Made by a program: the position numbers and the translations under genes. From Kitasatospora atroaurantiaca (GTDB lineage: Bacteria > Actinomycetota > Actinomycetes > Streptomycetales > Streptomycetaceae): a stretch of DNA of 64,000 nt. The stretch is taken from positions 1,612,001-1,676,000 of the forward strand of contig NZ_VIVR01000001.1 of assembly GCF_007828955.1 (NCBI RefSeq), written 5' to 3'. The notes below the pieces were generated by a model. It was not told the origin of the DNA, did no database searches, and saw only the letters and a list, made by a program, of their open reading frames with translations. This document shows, piece by piece, positions 33,145-43,035 of the stretch (position 1 is the first letter of the stretch; each line of letters opens with the position of its first letter).

Positions 33145-34342
33145 CCGACCGTTCGAGAAGCAGCAGCGCGGGTACGGCGGCCAGGCTCAGCGCGCCGAGG
33201 AAGAGCCACGGGCAGGCGCCGCCGTACCCGAGCAGAAGGGTCAGCAGGCCGGGTGCGACGGCCTGGCCGACCGTCCAGGAGAGCTGGTACACGGCAAGGT
33301 AGCGGCCGCGCATACCGGGGTCGGCCAGGCTCACGCTGAGGTCCTCGCGGTACGGCGTGGCCACCGTCTCGGCGGCGTTGTAGATCAGCATCGCGGTGTA
33401 GAGGCCCGCCATGACCGCCCAGCCGGGGGCCGCCGAGAGCAGCGCGAACAGACCGAAGGCGAGGGCATTGAGCAGCGAACCTGCGGCGATGACCCGGATC
33501 GGGCGGAAGCGGGCCAGGCGGCGGGTGACGGTGGTCTGGGTGAGCACCACCTGCGCGCTGTTGAGCACCAGCAGCGAGCCCGCCACCCAGGCCTGCCGGT
33601 GCAGGTCCTCGGTGAGGTAGACGGCGAGCAGCAGGCTGAGGATCAGCGAGGCGAAGACGAAACTCAGATTGATGGCGACCAGCAGCAGGTAGCGCCGGTC
33701 CCGCAACACCGTGCGGTAGCTGCCCCGGACCGCTTCCCGGGCGACGGCGGCCGCGCGGGCGGGTCGCCAGGTGGCCAGCAGAGCTGCCGCGACCGCGAAG
33801 CTGACGGCGTTGAGCAGCACGATCGCGCGCAGCCCGCCGGTGCCGCCAACGCCCAGCAGCAGTGCGCCGATTGCCGCGCCGACGGCGAGGCCGCCATTGC
33901 GGAGCGATCCGATCAGCGCGAACCAGCGCGGGCGGTCCGCCTCCTCCGCGGCGAGCACGACCAGGCCGGTGCTGGAGGTCCAGTAGGCGGCGGTGCCGAC
34001 CTGCGCGAGCCAGACGACGGCGATGATCTGCCAGACCCGGCCCGCCGCCAGCATTCCGGTGTAGGCGAGAGCCGAGAGCAGGTTCGCGGCGGCGGCCACC
34101 GTGCGGGCGCCGAGCCGGTCGATGAGCGGCCCGGTGAGCAGCGCGGTCGGCATCGCGAGCAGCCGGGCCAGGGTGATCGCTGCGCCGATCGCAGTCAGGC
34201 CGAGCGTGGTGGTGCGGACGAAGTAGACGACGGTGAAGGCGAGCAGCAGCCCGCTGCCGAGGCTGTCGATCAGGTGTGCGCCGAGGAGGTTACGCTGCTG
34301 GCCGACGGCCCGCAGGGGCCGGGCAATGGTCGCGGAGGTCAT
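33089..34342 (-). CDS. MFS transporter
   Basis: This 417-residue protein has about twelve hydrophobic segments with the MFS motif A-like GPLIDRLGARTV between helices 2 and 3 and a similar loop in the second half (TVTRRLARFRPIRV). It most resembles drug-efflux MFS proteins. ATG 34342 (MTSATIARPL) is preferred over GTG 34369, which lies inside the probable operator. It is divergent from an ArsR-type regulator, which likely controls it. The substrate is unknown. Confidence 0.87.
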   Translation of the reverse strand: MTSATIARPLRAVGQQRNLLGAHLIDSLGSGLLLAFTVVYFVRTTTLGLTAIGAAITLARLLAMPTALLTGPLIDRLGARTVAAAANLLSALAYTGMLAAGRVWQIIAVVWLAQVGTAAYWTSSTGLVVLAAEEADRPRWFALIGSLRNGGLAVGAAIGALLLGVGGTGGLRAIVLLNAVSFAVAAALLATWRPARAAAVAREAVRGSYRTVLRDRRYLLLVAINLSFVFASLILSLLLAVYLTEDLHRQAWVAGSLLVLNSAQVVLTQTTVTRRLARFRPIRVIAAGSLLNALAFGLFALLSAAPGWAVMAGLYTAMLIYNAAETVATPYREDLSVSLADPGMRGRYLAVYQLSWTVGQAVAPGLLTLLLGYGGACPWLFLGALSLAAVPALLLLERSVTRPSLLSAPAAAPAGRP

Positions 34343-34358
34343 GGGCTCGATCCTCGGG

Positions 34359-34372
34359 CCGGTGATCACCGG
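34359..34372. promoter_or_regulatory. 14-bp perfect palindrome between the MFS and ArsR-type genes
   Basis: CCGGTGATCACCGG lies 17 bp upstream of the MFS ATG and 48 bp upstream of the ArsR-type GTG. Its position in the 77-bp divergent gap makes it the natural operator for the neighbouring regulator. Confidence 0.55.
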
Positions 34373-34419
34373 GGCCCAGAGATTTCGTCCTGCTGGAATC
34401 CTCGGAGGGTGGCGCGTAC

Positions 34420-35397
34420 GTGCTGACGCTGGAGTTCTCCGCCCAGGACCTGGCGATGACGCGCTTCGCCTGCTCGCCGCTGTGGGAAGTCACCAACAGC
34501 GTCCAGGTGTTGAAGGAGCCGGGCGAGCATGCGGTGCACCTGCCGTGGGTGCGGCAGGCGCGGGCCCGGCTCGAAGGGGTGGGCATCGAGCTGCTGGCGC
34601 AGTTGGTCCCGGTGCCCACCGTCTACACCCCGGACTTCCTCACGCCGATCCCGCTGAACTTCGCGCCGACCGTGGAGGAGGAGCTGGAGCGGCTGCTGGC
34701 CACCGGCCACCACCAGGTGCGGGCCGACCTCGACCGGATCAGCGGCGAACTCCCGCCGCTGGTCGCCGAGTTCAGGAACAGACCGGCGGCCGGGCTGGAC
34801 CGGCTGGCGGCGGAGGTGCTGGCGTACTGGAATGCCGCGATCGCACCGTTCTGGCCGCGCATCCAACGGCTTGCCGAGGGCGAAGTACTGCGCCGCGCAC
34901 GGCAGATGTCCACCGGCGGGCCGGCGGCCCTCTTCGCCGACCTGCACCCGGCGGTGAGCTGGGAACGCGGCACCCTCCGGGTGGCCCACCGCTGGTTCCG
35001 CGCCGAACGTCAACTGGACGGCGAACGCGGTCTCGTGCTGGTCCCCTCCTCCTTCGCCTGGCCCGGCATCTACTCCCAGACCAACCCCCCGCACCAGCCC
35101 GGCCTGGTCTACGCCCCACCCGGCGTCGCCACGCTCTGGGAACACTCCACCCCGGTCCCCGACGGCCTGACCGCCGTCCTCGGCCGTGCCCGCGCCCTGC
35201 TGCTCACCGAACTCGACGCCCCGGCCTCCACCACCGAACTCGCCCTGCGCACCGGCCTCTCCACCCCCAACGTCTCCCACCACCTCTCCGCCCTCAGCGG
35301 CGCCGGCCTGGTGACGCGCCATCGTGCGGGCCGTAGCGTGCTGTACGTACGCTCAGCGGTGGCTGAGGCACTGCTGGCGGCGAGCGCCGGGACATGA
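34420..35397 (+). CDS. ArsR-type winged-helix regulator with large N-terminal domain
   Basis: This 325-residue protein has a C-terminal ArsR winged helix (LDAPASTTELALRTGLSTPN, VSHHLSALSGAGLVTRHRAG; about residues 262-312) behind a domain of about 250 residues resembling DUF5937 (LTLEFSAQDLAMTRFACSPL, WEVTNSVQVL). The N-terminal domain is likely ligand-sensing. GTG 34420 has CGGAGGG upstream. The divergent MFS gene and the palindrome between them suggest a locally controlled efflux pair. Confidence 0.87.
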   Translation: MLTLEFSAQDLAMTRFACSPLWEVTNSVQVLKEPGEHAVHLPWVRQARARLEGVGIELLAQLVPVPTVYTPDFLTPIPLNFAPTVEEELERLLATGHHQVRADLDRISGELPPLVAEFRNRPAAGLDRLAAEVLAYWNAAIAPFWPRIQRLAEGEVLRRARQMSTGGPAALFADLHPAVSWERGTLRVAHRWFRAERQLDGERGLVLVPSSFAWPGIYSQTNPPHQPGLVYAPPGVATLWEHSTPVPDGLTAVLGRARALLLTELDAPASTTELALRTGLSTPNVSHHLSALSGAGLVTRHRAGRSVLYVRSAVAEALLAASAGT

Positions 35398-35399
35398 AA

Positions 35400-35443
35400 A
35401 CGGCACCTGCCCCCAACTTGGTCGGGGAGGGAGCAGGTGCCGT
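35400..35443. terminator. Bidirectional terminator after the ArsR-type gene
   Basis: ACGGCACCTGC (35400-35410) pairs with 35433-35443, with an inner CCCC/GGGG stem. On the minus strand it ends in TTTT, so it could also stop read-through from gltD. Confidence 0.8.
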
Positions 35444-35490
35444 TGTGACCGCATTGGCCCGGCGGCTCTGACGGGTCGCGGTTTGGTGCA

Positions 35491-35511
35491 GCCGGATGGG
35501 GAGCATCCGGC
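35491..35511. terminator. Hairpin downstream of gltD
   Basis: GCCGGATG (35491-35498) and CATCCGGC (35504-35511) form a perfect 8-bp stem with a GGGAG loop, 35 bp past the gltD stop. Confidence 0.6.
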
Positions 35512-35546
35512 GGATTGCGGTGAGGGTTTTTCGACCGCCCGGGCCG

Positions 35547-37007
35547 TCAGACCACCAGGGGGCGGTCGGTCGGGCGGATCGGAGCGGGGAGGGCGGTCTT
35601 GCCGCCGAGGTACTTGTCCACCGCGGCTGCGGCGGAACGGCCCTCGGCGATGGCCCAGACGATCAGCGACTGGCCTCGGCCCGCGTCACCGCAGACGTAC
35701 ACGCCGTCCACGTTGGTCGCGAACTTGGAGTCGCGGTTGATGTTGCCGCGGGCGTCGAGGTCGACGCCGAGCTGCTCGACCAGGCCGTTCTGGACGTCCG
35801 TGCCGGTGAAGCCCATGGCCAGGGTGACCAGCTGCGCCGGGATGGAACGCTCGGTGCCGGGGACCGGCTCGAACCGGCCGTCCTTGAACTCGACCTCGAC
35901 CAGGTGGAGTTCCTGGACGTTGCCGTCCTCGTCGCCGCTGAAGTGGGTGGTGTTGACGGAGTAGATCCGCTCACCGCCCTCCTCGTGCGCGGAGGTGACC
36001 TTGTAGGTCATCGGCATGGTCGGCCAGGGCTGGTGGCCCGGGCGCTCGTCGCTCGGCCGGGGCATGATCTCCAGCTGGGTGACCGAGGCCGCGCCCTGGC
36101 GCAGGGCGGTGCCCAGGCAGTCCGCACCGGTGTCGCCGCCGCCGATCACGATGACGTGCTTGCCCTTGGCGGTGATGGGGGGCTCGACGAAGTCGCCCTC
36201 CTGCACCTTGTTGGCCAGCGGCAGGTACTCCATCGCCTGGTGGATGCCCTTGAGCTCCCGGCCGGGGACGGGCAGGTCGCGGGCGGTGGTCGCACCCGCC
36301 GCCACGACGACCGCGTCGAAGCGCTCGCGCAGCTGCTGGCCGGTGATGTCCTCGCCCACGTGGACGCCGGTACGGAACCGGGTGCCCTCCGCGCGCATCT
36401 GCTCGATGCGGCGGTTGATGTGGCGCTTCTCCATCTTGAACTCGGGGATGCCGTAGCGCAGCAGGCCGCCGATGCGGTCGGCGCGCTCGTACACCACCAC
36501 GGTGTGCCCGGCCCGGGTGAGCTGCTGGGCGACGGCCAGGCCGGCCGGGCCCGAGCCGACCACGGCCACGGTCTTGCCGGACAGGCGCTCCGGGATCTGC
36601 GGGGTGACCCCGCCGCGGTCCCAGGCCTTGTCGATGATGGTGACCTCGACGTTCTTGATGGTCACCGCGTCCTGGTTGATCCCCAGCACACACGCCGACT
36701 CACAGGGCGCCGGGCAGAGGCGGCCGGTGAACTCCGGGAAGTTGTTGGTCGCGTGCAGCCGCTCGATCGCACCGGTCCAGTCCTCCCGGTACGAGAGGTC
36801 GTTCCACTCGGGGATGAGGTTCCCGAGCGGGCAGCCGTTGTGACAGAACGGGATGCCGCAGTCCATGCAGCGGCCGGCCTGCTTGGTGATGATCGGCAGG
36901 AGGCTGCGCTCGACGTAGACCTCGTTCCAGTCCCGCAGACGGACGTCCACGGGCCTGCGCTCGGCCAACTGCTTTCCGGTGGTCAGGAAGCCCTTGGGGT
37001 CAGCCAT
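35547..37007 (-). CDS. gltD: Glutamate synthase small subunit
   Basis: This 486-residue protein has the N-terminal cysteine-rich iron-sulfur segment [20 protein letters not shown] (about residues 46-65), an FAD-binding [15 protein letters not shown] and an NADPH-binding [18 protein letters not shown]. It passes electrons from NADPH to GltB for glutamate formation from glutamine and 2-oxoglutarate. The ATG at 37007 lies eight bases inside the gltB end, so the two are translationally coupled. Length is normal for the family. Confidence 0.96.
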   Translation of the reverse strand: MADPKGFLTTGKQLAERRPVDVRLRDWNEVYVERSLLPIITKQAGRCMDCGIPFCHNGCPLGNLIPEWNDLSYREDWTGAIERLHATNNFPEFTGRLCPAPCESACVLGINQDAVTIKNVEVTIIDKAWDRGGVTPQIPERLSGKTVAVVGSGPAGLAVAQQLTRAGHTVVVYERADRIGGLLRYGIPEFKMEKRHINRRIEQMRAEGTRFRTGVHVGEDITGQQLRERFDAVVVAAGATTARDLPVPGRELKGIHQAMEYLPLANKVQEGDFVEPPITAKGKHVIVIGGGDTGADCLGTALRQGAASVTQLEIMPRPSDERPGHQPWPTMPMTYKVTSAHEEGGERIYSVNTTHFSGDEDGNVQELHLVEVEFKDGRFEPVPGTERSIPAQLVTLAMGFTGTDVQNGLVEQLGVDLDARGNINRDSKFATNVDGVYVCGDAGRGQSLIVWAIAEGRSAAAAVDKYLGGKTALPAPIRPTDRPLVV

Positions 37008-40000
37008 GTGCCGCCTCCATCATCTTGCGAGTGGTCTCGGACTCGGAGAGTCCATCGCGCTCAGCGGCATCCTTGGCGGCGAGCACTGCCTTGTAGTCGG
37101 TCGGCATGATCTTGGAGAAGCGGGAGACCCCGCTGCCCCAGTCGGCCAGGAGCTCGGCGGCCACGGTGGAGCCGGTCTCCTCGTAGTGCTGCTGCACGGT
37201 CTCGCGCAGCCAGTCGCGGTCGGCGGCGGTCGGGGCCTCGATGCCCACCATGCCGTCGTTCACGTTCGCCGGACGCAGGTCCAGGACGTACGCGATACCG
37301 CCGGACATACCCGCTGCCAGGTTACGGCCGGTCTCACCCAGGATGACGACCCGGCCGCCGGTCATGTACTCCAGGCCGTGGTCGCCCACGCCCTCGACGA
37401 CCAGGGTGGCACCGGAGTTGCGGACGGCGAAGCGCTCGCCGGCCTTGCCGCGCAGGTGGATCCGGCCGCTGGTGGCGCCGTACCCGATGGTGTTGCCCGC
37501 GATGACGTGGTGCTGGGCGTCGGCGCCGATGGCGGCCGCCTCGCGCGCCGGGCGGACGATCACCACACCGCCGGAGAGGCCCTTGCCGACGTAGTCGTTG
37601 GCGTCGCCCTCCAGCCGCAGCGTGATGCCGCGCGGGACGAAGGCTCCGAAGGACTGGCCGGCGCTACCGGTGAAGGTGACGTCGATCGTGCCCTCGGGCA
37701 GGCCCTCGCCGCGGTACCGCTTGGTCACCTCGTGGCCGAGCATGGTGCCGACGGTGCGGTTGACGTTGCGGATCGGCAGCTGGATGCGGACGGTCTCGCC
37801 GTGCTCCAGGGCCTCGGCCGAGAGCTCGATCAGCTCGTTGTCCAGCGCCTTGTCGAGCGAGTGGTCCTGCGTGGTGGTGTTGTGCAGGGCCGCGCCCTCG
37901 GGGAGCTCGGGCACGTGGAAGAGCGGGGCCAGGTCGAGACCGGCGGCCTTCCAGTGGGTGATCGCGGCGGCCGCGTCGATGTGCTCGGCGTGGCCGACGG
38001 CCTCCTCGATGGAGCGGAAGCCCAGCTCGGCGAGGATCTCGCGGACCTCCTCCGCGATGAACTCGAAGAAGTTCACCACGAACTCGGGCTTGCCGGAGAA
38101 GCGCTCGCGCAGCACCGGGTTCTGGGTGGCGACGCCGACCGGGCAGGTGTCCAGGTGGCAGACGCGCATCATGATGCAGCCGGAGACGACGAGCGGCGCG
38201 GTCGCGAAACCGAACTCCTCGGCGCCCAGCAGAGCGGCGATGACCACGTCACGGCCGGTCTTCAGCTGGCCGTCGGTCTGGACGACGATGCGGTCGCGCA
38301 GGCCGTTGAGCAGCAGGGTCTGCTGGGTCTCGGCGAGGCCGAGCTCCCAGGGGCCACCCGCGTGCTTCAGCGAGGTCAGCGGGGAGGCACCGGTGCCACC
38401 GTCGTGGCCGGAGACCAGGACGACGTCCGCGTGCGCCTTGGAGACACCCGCGGCGACCGTGCCGACACCGACCTCCGACACCAGCTTCACGTGGATACGC
38501 GCGGCCGGGTTGGCGTTCTTGAGGTCGTGGATCAGCTGAGCCAGGTCCTCGATGGAGTAGATGTCGTGGTGCGGCGGCGGGGAGATCAGGCCGACACCCG
38601 GGGTGGAGTGCCGGGTCTTGGCGACCCACGGGTAGACCTTGTGGCCGGGCAGTTGGCCGCCCTCGCCGGGCTTGGCGCCCTGGGCCATCTTGATCTGGAT
38701 GTCGTCCGCGTTGACCAGGTACTCGCTGGTGACGCCGAAGCGGCCGGAGGCCACCTGCTTGATCGCCGAGCGGCGCGCCGGGTCGTACAGGCGCTCCGGG
38801 TCCTCGCCGCCCTCACCGGTGTTGGACTTGCCGCCCAGCTGGTTCATGGCGATGGCGAGGGTCTCGTGCGCCTCCATCGAGATGGAGCCGTACGACATGG
38901 CGCCGGTGGAGAAGCGCTTGACGATCTCGGAGACCGGCTCGACCTCGTCGACGGAGATCGCGGCCCGGCCCTTGCCGTCCAGCTTGAACAGGCCGCGCAG
39001 CGTCATCAGGCGCTCGGACTGCTCGTTCACGCGCTCGGTGTACTGCTTGAAGATGTCGTACCGGCGGCTGCGCGTGGAGTGCTGCAGGCGGAAGACCGTG
39101 TCCGGGTCGAACAGGTGCGGCTCGCCCTCGCGGCGCCACTGGTACTCGCCGCCGATGTCCAGCGCGCGGTGCGCGGCGGTGATGCCGGAGGCGGGGTACG
39201 CCTTGGCGTGGCGGGCGGCCACCTCCTTGGCGATCTCCTCCAGGCCGATGCCGCCGAGCTTGGTGGTGGTACCGGAGAAGTAGGTGTCGACCAGCTCCTG
39301 GGAGAGGCCGATGGACTCGAAGACCTGGGCACCGCGGTACGAGGCGACGGTGGAGATGCCCATCTTCGACATGACCTTGAGAACGCCCTTGCCGAGCGCC
39401 TTGATCAGGTTCTTGATGGCCTTCTCGGACTCGACGCCGGTCAGGAAGGTGCCCTGCTCGACGAGGTCCTCGACGGACTCCATGGCCAGGTACGGGTTGA
39501 CCGCGCCGGCGCCGTAGCCGATCAGCAGCGCGACGTGGTGCACCTCGCGGACGTCACCGGCCTCGACCAGCAGCGACACCTGGGTGCGCTGCTTGGTGCG
39601 GATCAGGTGGTGGTGCACGGCGGAGGTGAGCAGCAGCGACGGGATCGGCGCGTGCTCGGCGTCCGAGTGGCGGTCCGAGAGGACGATGATGCGGGCGCCG
39701 TCGGCGATCGCCGCGTCGGCCTCGGCCGCGATCGCCTGCAGGCGGTTGGCCAGGGCCTCGCCGCCGCCGGAGACCTTGTAGAGGCCCGACAGCGTGACGG
39801 CCTTGAGGCCGGGCTGGTCGCCGTCCGCGTTGATGTGGATCAGCTTGGCGAGCTCGTCGTTGTCGATCACCGGGAAGGTGATGCCGACGGAGCGGCAGTG
39901 CGCGGCCTCGGCGGCCAGCAGGTTGCCCTCGGGGCCGAGGTTGCTGAGCAGCGAGGTGACGAGCTCCTCGCGGATGGCGTCCAGCGGCGGGTTGGTGACC

Positions 40001-41604
40001 TGCGCGAAGAGCTGGATGAAGTAGTCGAAGAGCAGGCGCGGCTTCTCGGAGAGCGCGGCGATCGGGCTGTCGGTGCCCATCGAGCCGAGCGCCTCGCCGC
40101 CGGTCTTCGCCATCGGGGCGAGGATGACCCGCAGCTCCTCCTCGGTGTAACCGAAGGTCTGCTGGCGGCGGGTGACCGAGGCGTGGGTGTGGTGGATGTG
40201 CTCGCGCTCGGGGAGCTTGGCCAGCTGGATCTGCCCGGCGGCCACCCACTCCTCGTACGGGTGCTCGGAGGCGAGCTGCGCCTTGAGCTCCTCGTCCTCG
40301 ACGATGCGGTGCTCGGCGGTGTCGATCAGGAACATCTTGCCGGGCTGCAGGCGGCCCTTCTTGATGATGTTCTCCGAAGCGATGTCGAGCACGCCGACCT
40401 CGGAGGAGAGGACGACCAGGCCGTCCTCGGTGACCCAGTAGCGGGCCGGGCGCAGGCCGTTGCGGTCCAGGACCGCGCCGATCTGGGTGCCGTCGGTGAA
40501 GGTGACGCAGGCCGGGCCGTCCCAGGGCTCCATCAGGTTGGAGTGGTACTGGTAGAAGGCGCGGCGGGCCGTCTCCATGGTGGCGTGGTTCTCCCACGCC
40601 TCCGGGATCATCATCAGCACCGAGTGCGGCAGCGAGCGGCCGCCGAGGTGGAGCAGCTCCAGGACCTCGTCGAAGGACGCGGAGTCGGAGTGGTCCGGGG
40701 TACAGATCGGGAAGATCCGGCTGAGGTCGCCGGGGATGAGGTCGGTGGCGAGCTGGGACTCGCGGGCCGTCATCCAGTTCCGGTTGCCCTTGACCGTGTT
40801 GATCTCGCCGTTGTGCGCGACGAAGCGGTACGGGTGGGCGAGCGGCCAGCTCGGGAAGGTGTTGGTGGAGAAGCGGGAGTGCACCAGGCCGAGCGCGGAG
40901 GCGTAGAGCCGGTCCGACAGGTCGGGGAAGAAGGGCTCCAGCTGGCCGGTGGTCAGCATGCCCTTGTAGACGATGGTGCGGGCGGAGAGCGACGGGAAGT
41001 ACACGCCGGCCTCGCGCTCGGCGCGCTTGCGCACGACGAAGGCGGTGCGGTCCAGCTCCAGGCCCGCCTTCTCGCCACCGGCCAGGAAGATCTGGCGGAA
41101 GCGGGGCATGACCGAGCGGGCGGTGGCACCGAGCAGGTCGGGGGTGACCGGGACGTCGCGCCAGCCGAGGACGGTGACGCCCTCCTCGGCGGCGATCGCC
41201 TCGATCTGGGCAACCGCGGCGGCGTCGGCGGCGTCCTCCTGGGGGAGGAACGCGATACCGACGGCGTAGGAGCCGGCGGCCGGAAGCTCGAAGGAGACCT
41301 TGGAACGCAGGAATGCGTCCGGGACCTGGGTCAGGATGCCCGCGCCGTCACCGGAGTCCGGCTCGGCGCCGGTGGCACCGCGGTGCTCCAGGTTGCGCAG
41401 GACGGTCAGCGCCTGCTCGACGATCTTGTGGTCGGCGATGCCGGTCAGCGTGGCGACGAAACCGACGCCACAGGCGTCGTGCTCGTTTCGCGGGTCGTAC
41501 AGGCCCTGAGCAGCAGGTCGCGCATCCGGAACGAGCGCGTAGGGCCGGCGGGGGGCGCCGGCCTGCTGGGGCTCGTTGGCGGAGTGCATGGATGCAGACA
41601 GCAT
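37000..41604 (-). CDS. gltB: Glutamate synthase large subunit
   Basis: This protein has 1534 residues from ATG 41604, which follows GGGAGAGCCG. A propeptide of 44 residues precedes the class II glutaminase nucleophile Cys45 in HDACGVGF. The central and FMN domains include [10 protein letters not shown] and [17 protein letters not shown]. The 3Fe-4S cluster ligands are in [15 protein letters not shown] (Cys-x5-Cys-x4-Cys). The C-terminal part has the glycine-rich beta-helix ([21 protein letters not shown]). It forms glutamate, the main nitrogen donor. A possible GlnR site and other repeats lie upstream. A longer frame from 41724 exists but lacks a ribosome site. Confidence 0.96.
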   Translation of the reverse strand: MLSASMHSANEPQQAGAPRRPYALVPDARPAAQGLYDPRNEHDACGVGFVATLTGIADHKIVEQALTVLRNLEHRGATGAEPDSGDGAGILTQVPDAFLRSKVSFELPAAGSYAVGIAFLPQEDAADAAAVAQIEAIAAEEGVTVLGWRDVPVTPDLLGATARSVMPRFRQIFLAGGEKAGLELDRTAFVVRKRAEREAGVYFPSLSARTIVYKGMLTTGQLEPFFPDLSDRLYASALGLVHSRFSTNTFPSWPLAHPYRFVAHNGEINTVKGNRNWMTARESQLATDLIPGDLSRIFPICTPDHSDSASFDEVLELLHLGGRSLPHSVLMMIPEAWENHATMETARRAFYQYHSNLMEPWDGPACVTFTDGTQIGAVLDRNGLRPARYWVTEDGLVVLSSEVGVLDIASENIIKKGRLQPGKMFLIDTAEHRIVEDEELKAQLASEHPYEEWVAAGQIQLAKLPEREHIHHTHASVTRRQQTFGYTEEELRVILAPMAKTGGEALGSMGTDSPIAALSEKPRLLFDYFIQLFAQVTNPPLDAIREELVTSLLSNLGPEGNLLAAEAAHCRSVGITFPVIDNDELAKLIHINADGDQPGLKAVTLSGLYKVSGGGEALANRLQAIAAEADAAIADGARIIVLSDRHSDAEHAPIPSLLLTSAVHHHLIRTKQRTQVSLLVEAGDVREVHHVALLIGYGAGAVNPYLAMESVEDLVEQGTFLTGVESEKAIKNLIKALGKGVLKVMSKMGISTVASYRGAQVFESIGLSQELVDTYFSGTTTKLGGIGLEEIAKEVAARHAKAYPASGITAAHRALDIGGEYQWRREGEPHLFDPDTVFRLQHSTRSRRYDIFKQYTERVNEQSERLMTLRGLFKLDGKGRAAISVDEVEPVSEIVKRFSTGAMSYGSISMEAHETLAIAMNQLGGKSNTGEGGEDPERLYDPARRSAIKQVASGRFGVTSEYLVNADDIQIKMAQGAKPGEGGQLPGHKVYPWVAKTRHSTPGVGLISPPPHHDIYSIEDLAQLIHDLKNANPAARIHVKLVSEVGVGTVAAGVSKAHADVVLVSGHDGGTGASPLTSLKHAGGPWELGLAETQQTLLLNGLRDRIVVQTDGQLKTGRDVVIAALLGAEEFGFATAPLVVSGCIMMRVCHLDTCPVGVATQNPVLRERFSGKPEFVVNFFEFIAEEVREILAELGFRSIEEAVGHAEHIDAAAAITHWKAAGLDLAPLFHVPELPEGAALHNTTTQDHSLDKALDNELIELSAEALEHGETVRIQLPIRNVNRTVGTMLGHEVTKRYRGEGLPEGTIDVTFTGSAGQSFGAFVPRGITLRLEGDANDYVGKGLSGGVVIVRPAREAAAIGADAQHHVIAGNTIGYGATSGRIHLRGKAGERFAVRNSGATLVVEGVGDHGLEYMTGGRVVILGETGRNLAAGMSGGIAYVLDLRPANVNDGMVGIEAPTAADRDWLRETVQQHYEETGSTVAAELLADWGSGVSRFSKIMPTDYKAVLAAKDAAERDGLSESETTRKMMEAAHG

Positions 41605-41622
41605 CGGCTCTCCCGTCGTCGT

Positions 41623-41644
41623 CTTTGGCAAAGTGCAAGTGCAA
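41623..41644 (-). promoter_or_regulatory. Repeat cluster close to the gltB start
   Basis: CTTTG-G-CAAAG (41623-41633) adjoins a tandem GTGCAA-GTGCAA (41633-41644), which is TTGCAC twice on the coding strand, 20-40 bp before gltB. It could be a regulator site in the leader. Evidence is the repetition alone. Confidence 0.35.
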
Positions 41645-41693
41645 TAGGGACGACGTTGGCCCTCTGCGATTTCGTGCAGGTTACATGATGCCG

Positions 41694-41716
41694 GATATCC
41701 CGAGAAGTGGAATATC
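41694..41716 (-). promoter_or_regulatory. Inverted repeat upstream of gltB
   Basis: GATATCCC (41694-41701) and GGAATATC (41709-41716) form an inverted repeat with one mismatch and a 7-bp spacer, about 90-110 bp before the start codon. A TAACCT between it and the gene might be the -10 element. Confidence 0.4.
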
Positions 41717-41753
41717 GCGTCCACATGGCGGACGCAGCCCCAGCTCAGGAGCT

Positions 41754-41769
41754 ATTACCGGCTGGTAAC
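41754..41769 (-). promoter_or_regulatory. Possible GlnR box upstream of gltB
   Basis: On the gltB coding strand GTTAC-N6-GTAAT matches the actinobacterial GlnR consensus GTNAC-N6-GNAAC except at the last base. It lies about 150 bp before the start codon. GlnR is the global nitrogen regulator in this group, which fits a glutamate synthase gene. Confidence 0.4.
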
Positions 41770-42062
41770 CGGAGCGATGAGAAGCGGACGCCGGTCCGCA
41801 CGCTCTCACCAGTGTGCCCGGACGCACCCGGACTGAAACAGGGGCGAAATCCTCCGTCCACATGGCGAGAACGGCACTACCTGCGAATCCATCATCGACA
41901 GCCGACCGACAGGCACGAATCTTCGGGTCGGCACGTCCGCTGGTGAGGTTAGGCCAGGTCACCGGGGCGAACCCATGTGTGGAACGTCACGCAGCTGACG
42001 GCATATCCATGCAAGACCCTGTGCCATCGCACGAAGCCTTCGGGTAGGGTGCCCCGCCCGCG
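41770..42062. other. Intergenic stretch between the gltB promoter region and the VIT gene
   Basis: I see no supported gene or strong hairpin here. The plus-strand frame at 41707-41946 lacks the codon bias of real genes. Confidence 0.5.
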
Positions 42063-42806
42063 TCAGCCGACGTGCCCGCCGATCAGCATGCCCAGCAGGT
42101 ACGTGACGCCGGCCGCCGCGCCGCCCAGCACCAGCTGACGCAGGCCGCTGAACCACCAGGCCCTGGCCGTCACCCGGGAGACCACCGCACCGCATAGGAA
42201 GAGACCGAGCAGCGAGAGCACCAGGGCCGGCAGCAGCGAGGTCGCACCCAGCAGGTACGGCAGCAGCGGCAGCAGCGCGCCCAGCGCGAAGCAGGCGAAC
42301 GAGGAGGCGGCGGCCACCAGCGGCGACGGGAGGTCGTGCGGGTCGATGCCCAGTTCCTCGCGCGCGTGGATCTCCAGGGTCTGGTCGGGGTCGGCGGACA
42401 GCTGCCTGGCCACCTCGCGGGCGAGCTTGGGATCCACGCCTCGCGACACGTACAGCTGCGCCAGCTCGGCCAGCTCGCCGTGCGGGTTCCGGTGCAGCTC
42501 CAGGCGCTCGGCCTCGATCTCGGCCTCCACCAGCTCACGCTGGGAGGCCACCGAGGTGTACTCCCCCGCCGCCATCGAGCACGCGCCCGCGGCCAGGCCG
42601 GCCAACCCGGTCAGGATCACCGTGCTGCTGCTGACCGCGCCGCCGACCACACCGGCCATCAGGGCGAAGTTGGAGACCAGACCGTCCATCGCACCGAAGA
42701 CGGCCGGCCGCAGCCAGCCGCCGTTGACGTCACGGTGGTGCCCCTCCGCCGGAATGCGGGGCATGGGGTGCTCCTCGGCGATCGGCTCGGCAATGGTTAC
42801 GGTCAC
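42063..42806 (-). CDS. VIT1/CCC1-family metal transporter
   Basis: This 247-residue protein has the family opening (WLRPAVFGAMDGLVSNFALM, GVVGGAVSSSTVILTGLAGL), MAAGEYTSVASQRELVEAE and about five membrane segments, with a cytoplasmic helical domain in the middle. The family moves Fe2+ or Mn2+ out of the cytoplasm. GTG 42806 follows GAAAGG; ATG 42764 is an alternative. A palindrome-like CTAGTC-N4-GATTAG lies upstream at 42928-42943, which might bind a metal-responsive regulator. Confidence 0.85.
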   Translation of the reverse strand: MTVTIAEPIAEEHPMPRIPAEGHHRDVNGGWLRPAVFGAMDGLVSNFALMAGVVGGAVSSSTVILTGLAGLAAGACSMAAGEYTSVASQRELVEAEIEAERLELHRNPHGELAELAQLYVSRGVDPKLAREVARQLSADPDQTLEIHAREELGIDPHDLPSPLVAAASSFACFALGALLPLLPYLLGATSLLPALVLSLLGLFLCGAVVSRVTARAWWFSGLRQLVLGGAAAGVTYLLGMLIGGHVG

Positions 42807-42973
42807 GGTCTCGGCCTTTCTTCGAACGTCCACCCCGGCCGCCGGCCGGGGTACCCCCCTCGGACGCAGCCGGGCACGGCGAAAGGCCGTGAGGGTGGCT
42901 GCCCGCAGGGCTCTCACACAGTCGAAACTAGTCCGAAGATTAGACAGATTCCAGCAAAGTAAGGCTGTCCGAA

Positions 42974-43023
42974 CAGCGCTCCGGCCGCCCGCCACCGAAG
43001 CGGTGGGAGCGGCCGGGGCGCTG
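42974..43023 (-). terminator. lgt terminator
   Basis: A long, slightly imperfect hairpin (CAGCGCTCCGGCCG ... CGGCCGGGGCGCTG) beginning 13 bp after the lgt stop on the minus strand. It is very GC-rich, with a short GAAG-containing loop. Confidence 0.75.
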
Positions 43024-43035
43024 CGTTTGCGCAGG

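Noticed and set aside
36979..41688. 1569-codon plus-strand frame opposite gltB
   Set aside because: No domains, biased composition; it mirrors gltB codons and is a shadow.
41707..41946. 79-codon plus-strand frame upstream of gltB
   Set aside because: Codon choice and composition are unlike neighbours, no ribosome site, and it overlaps regulatory repeats.
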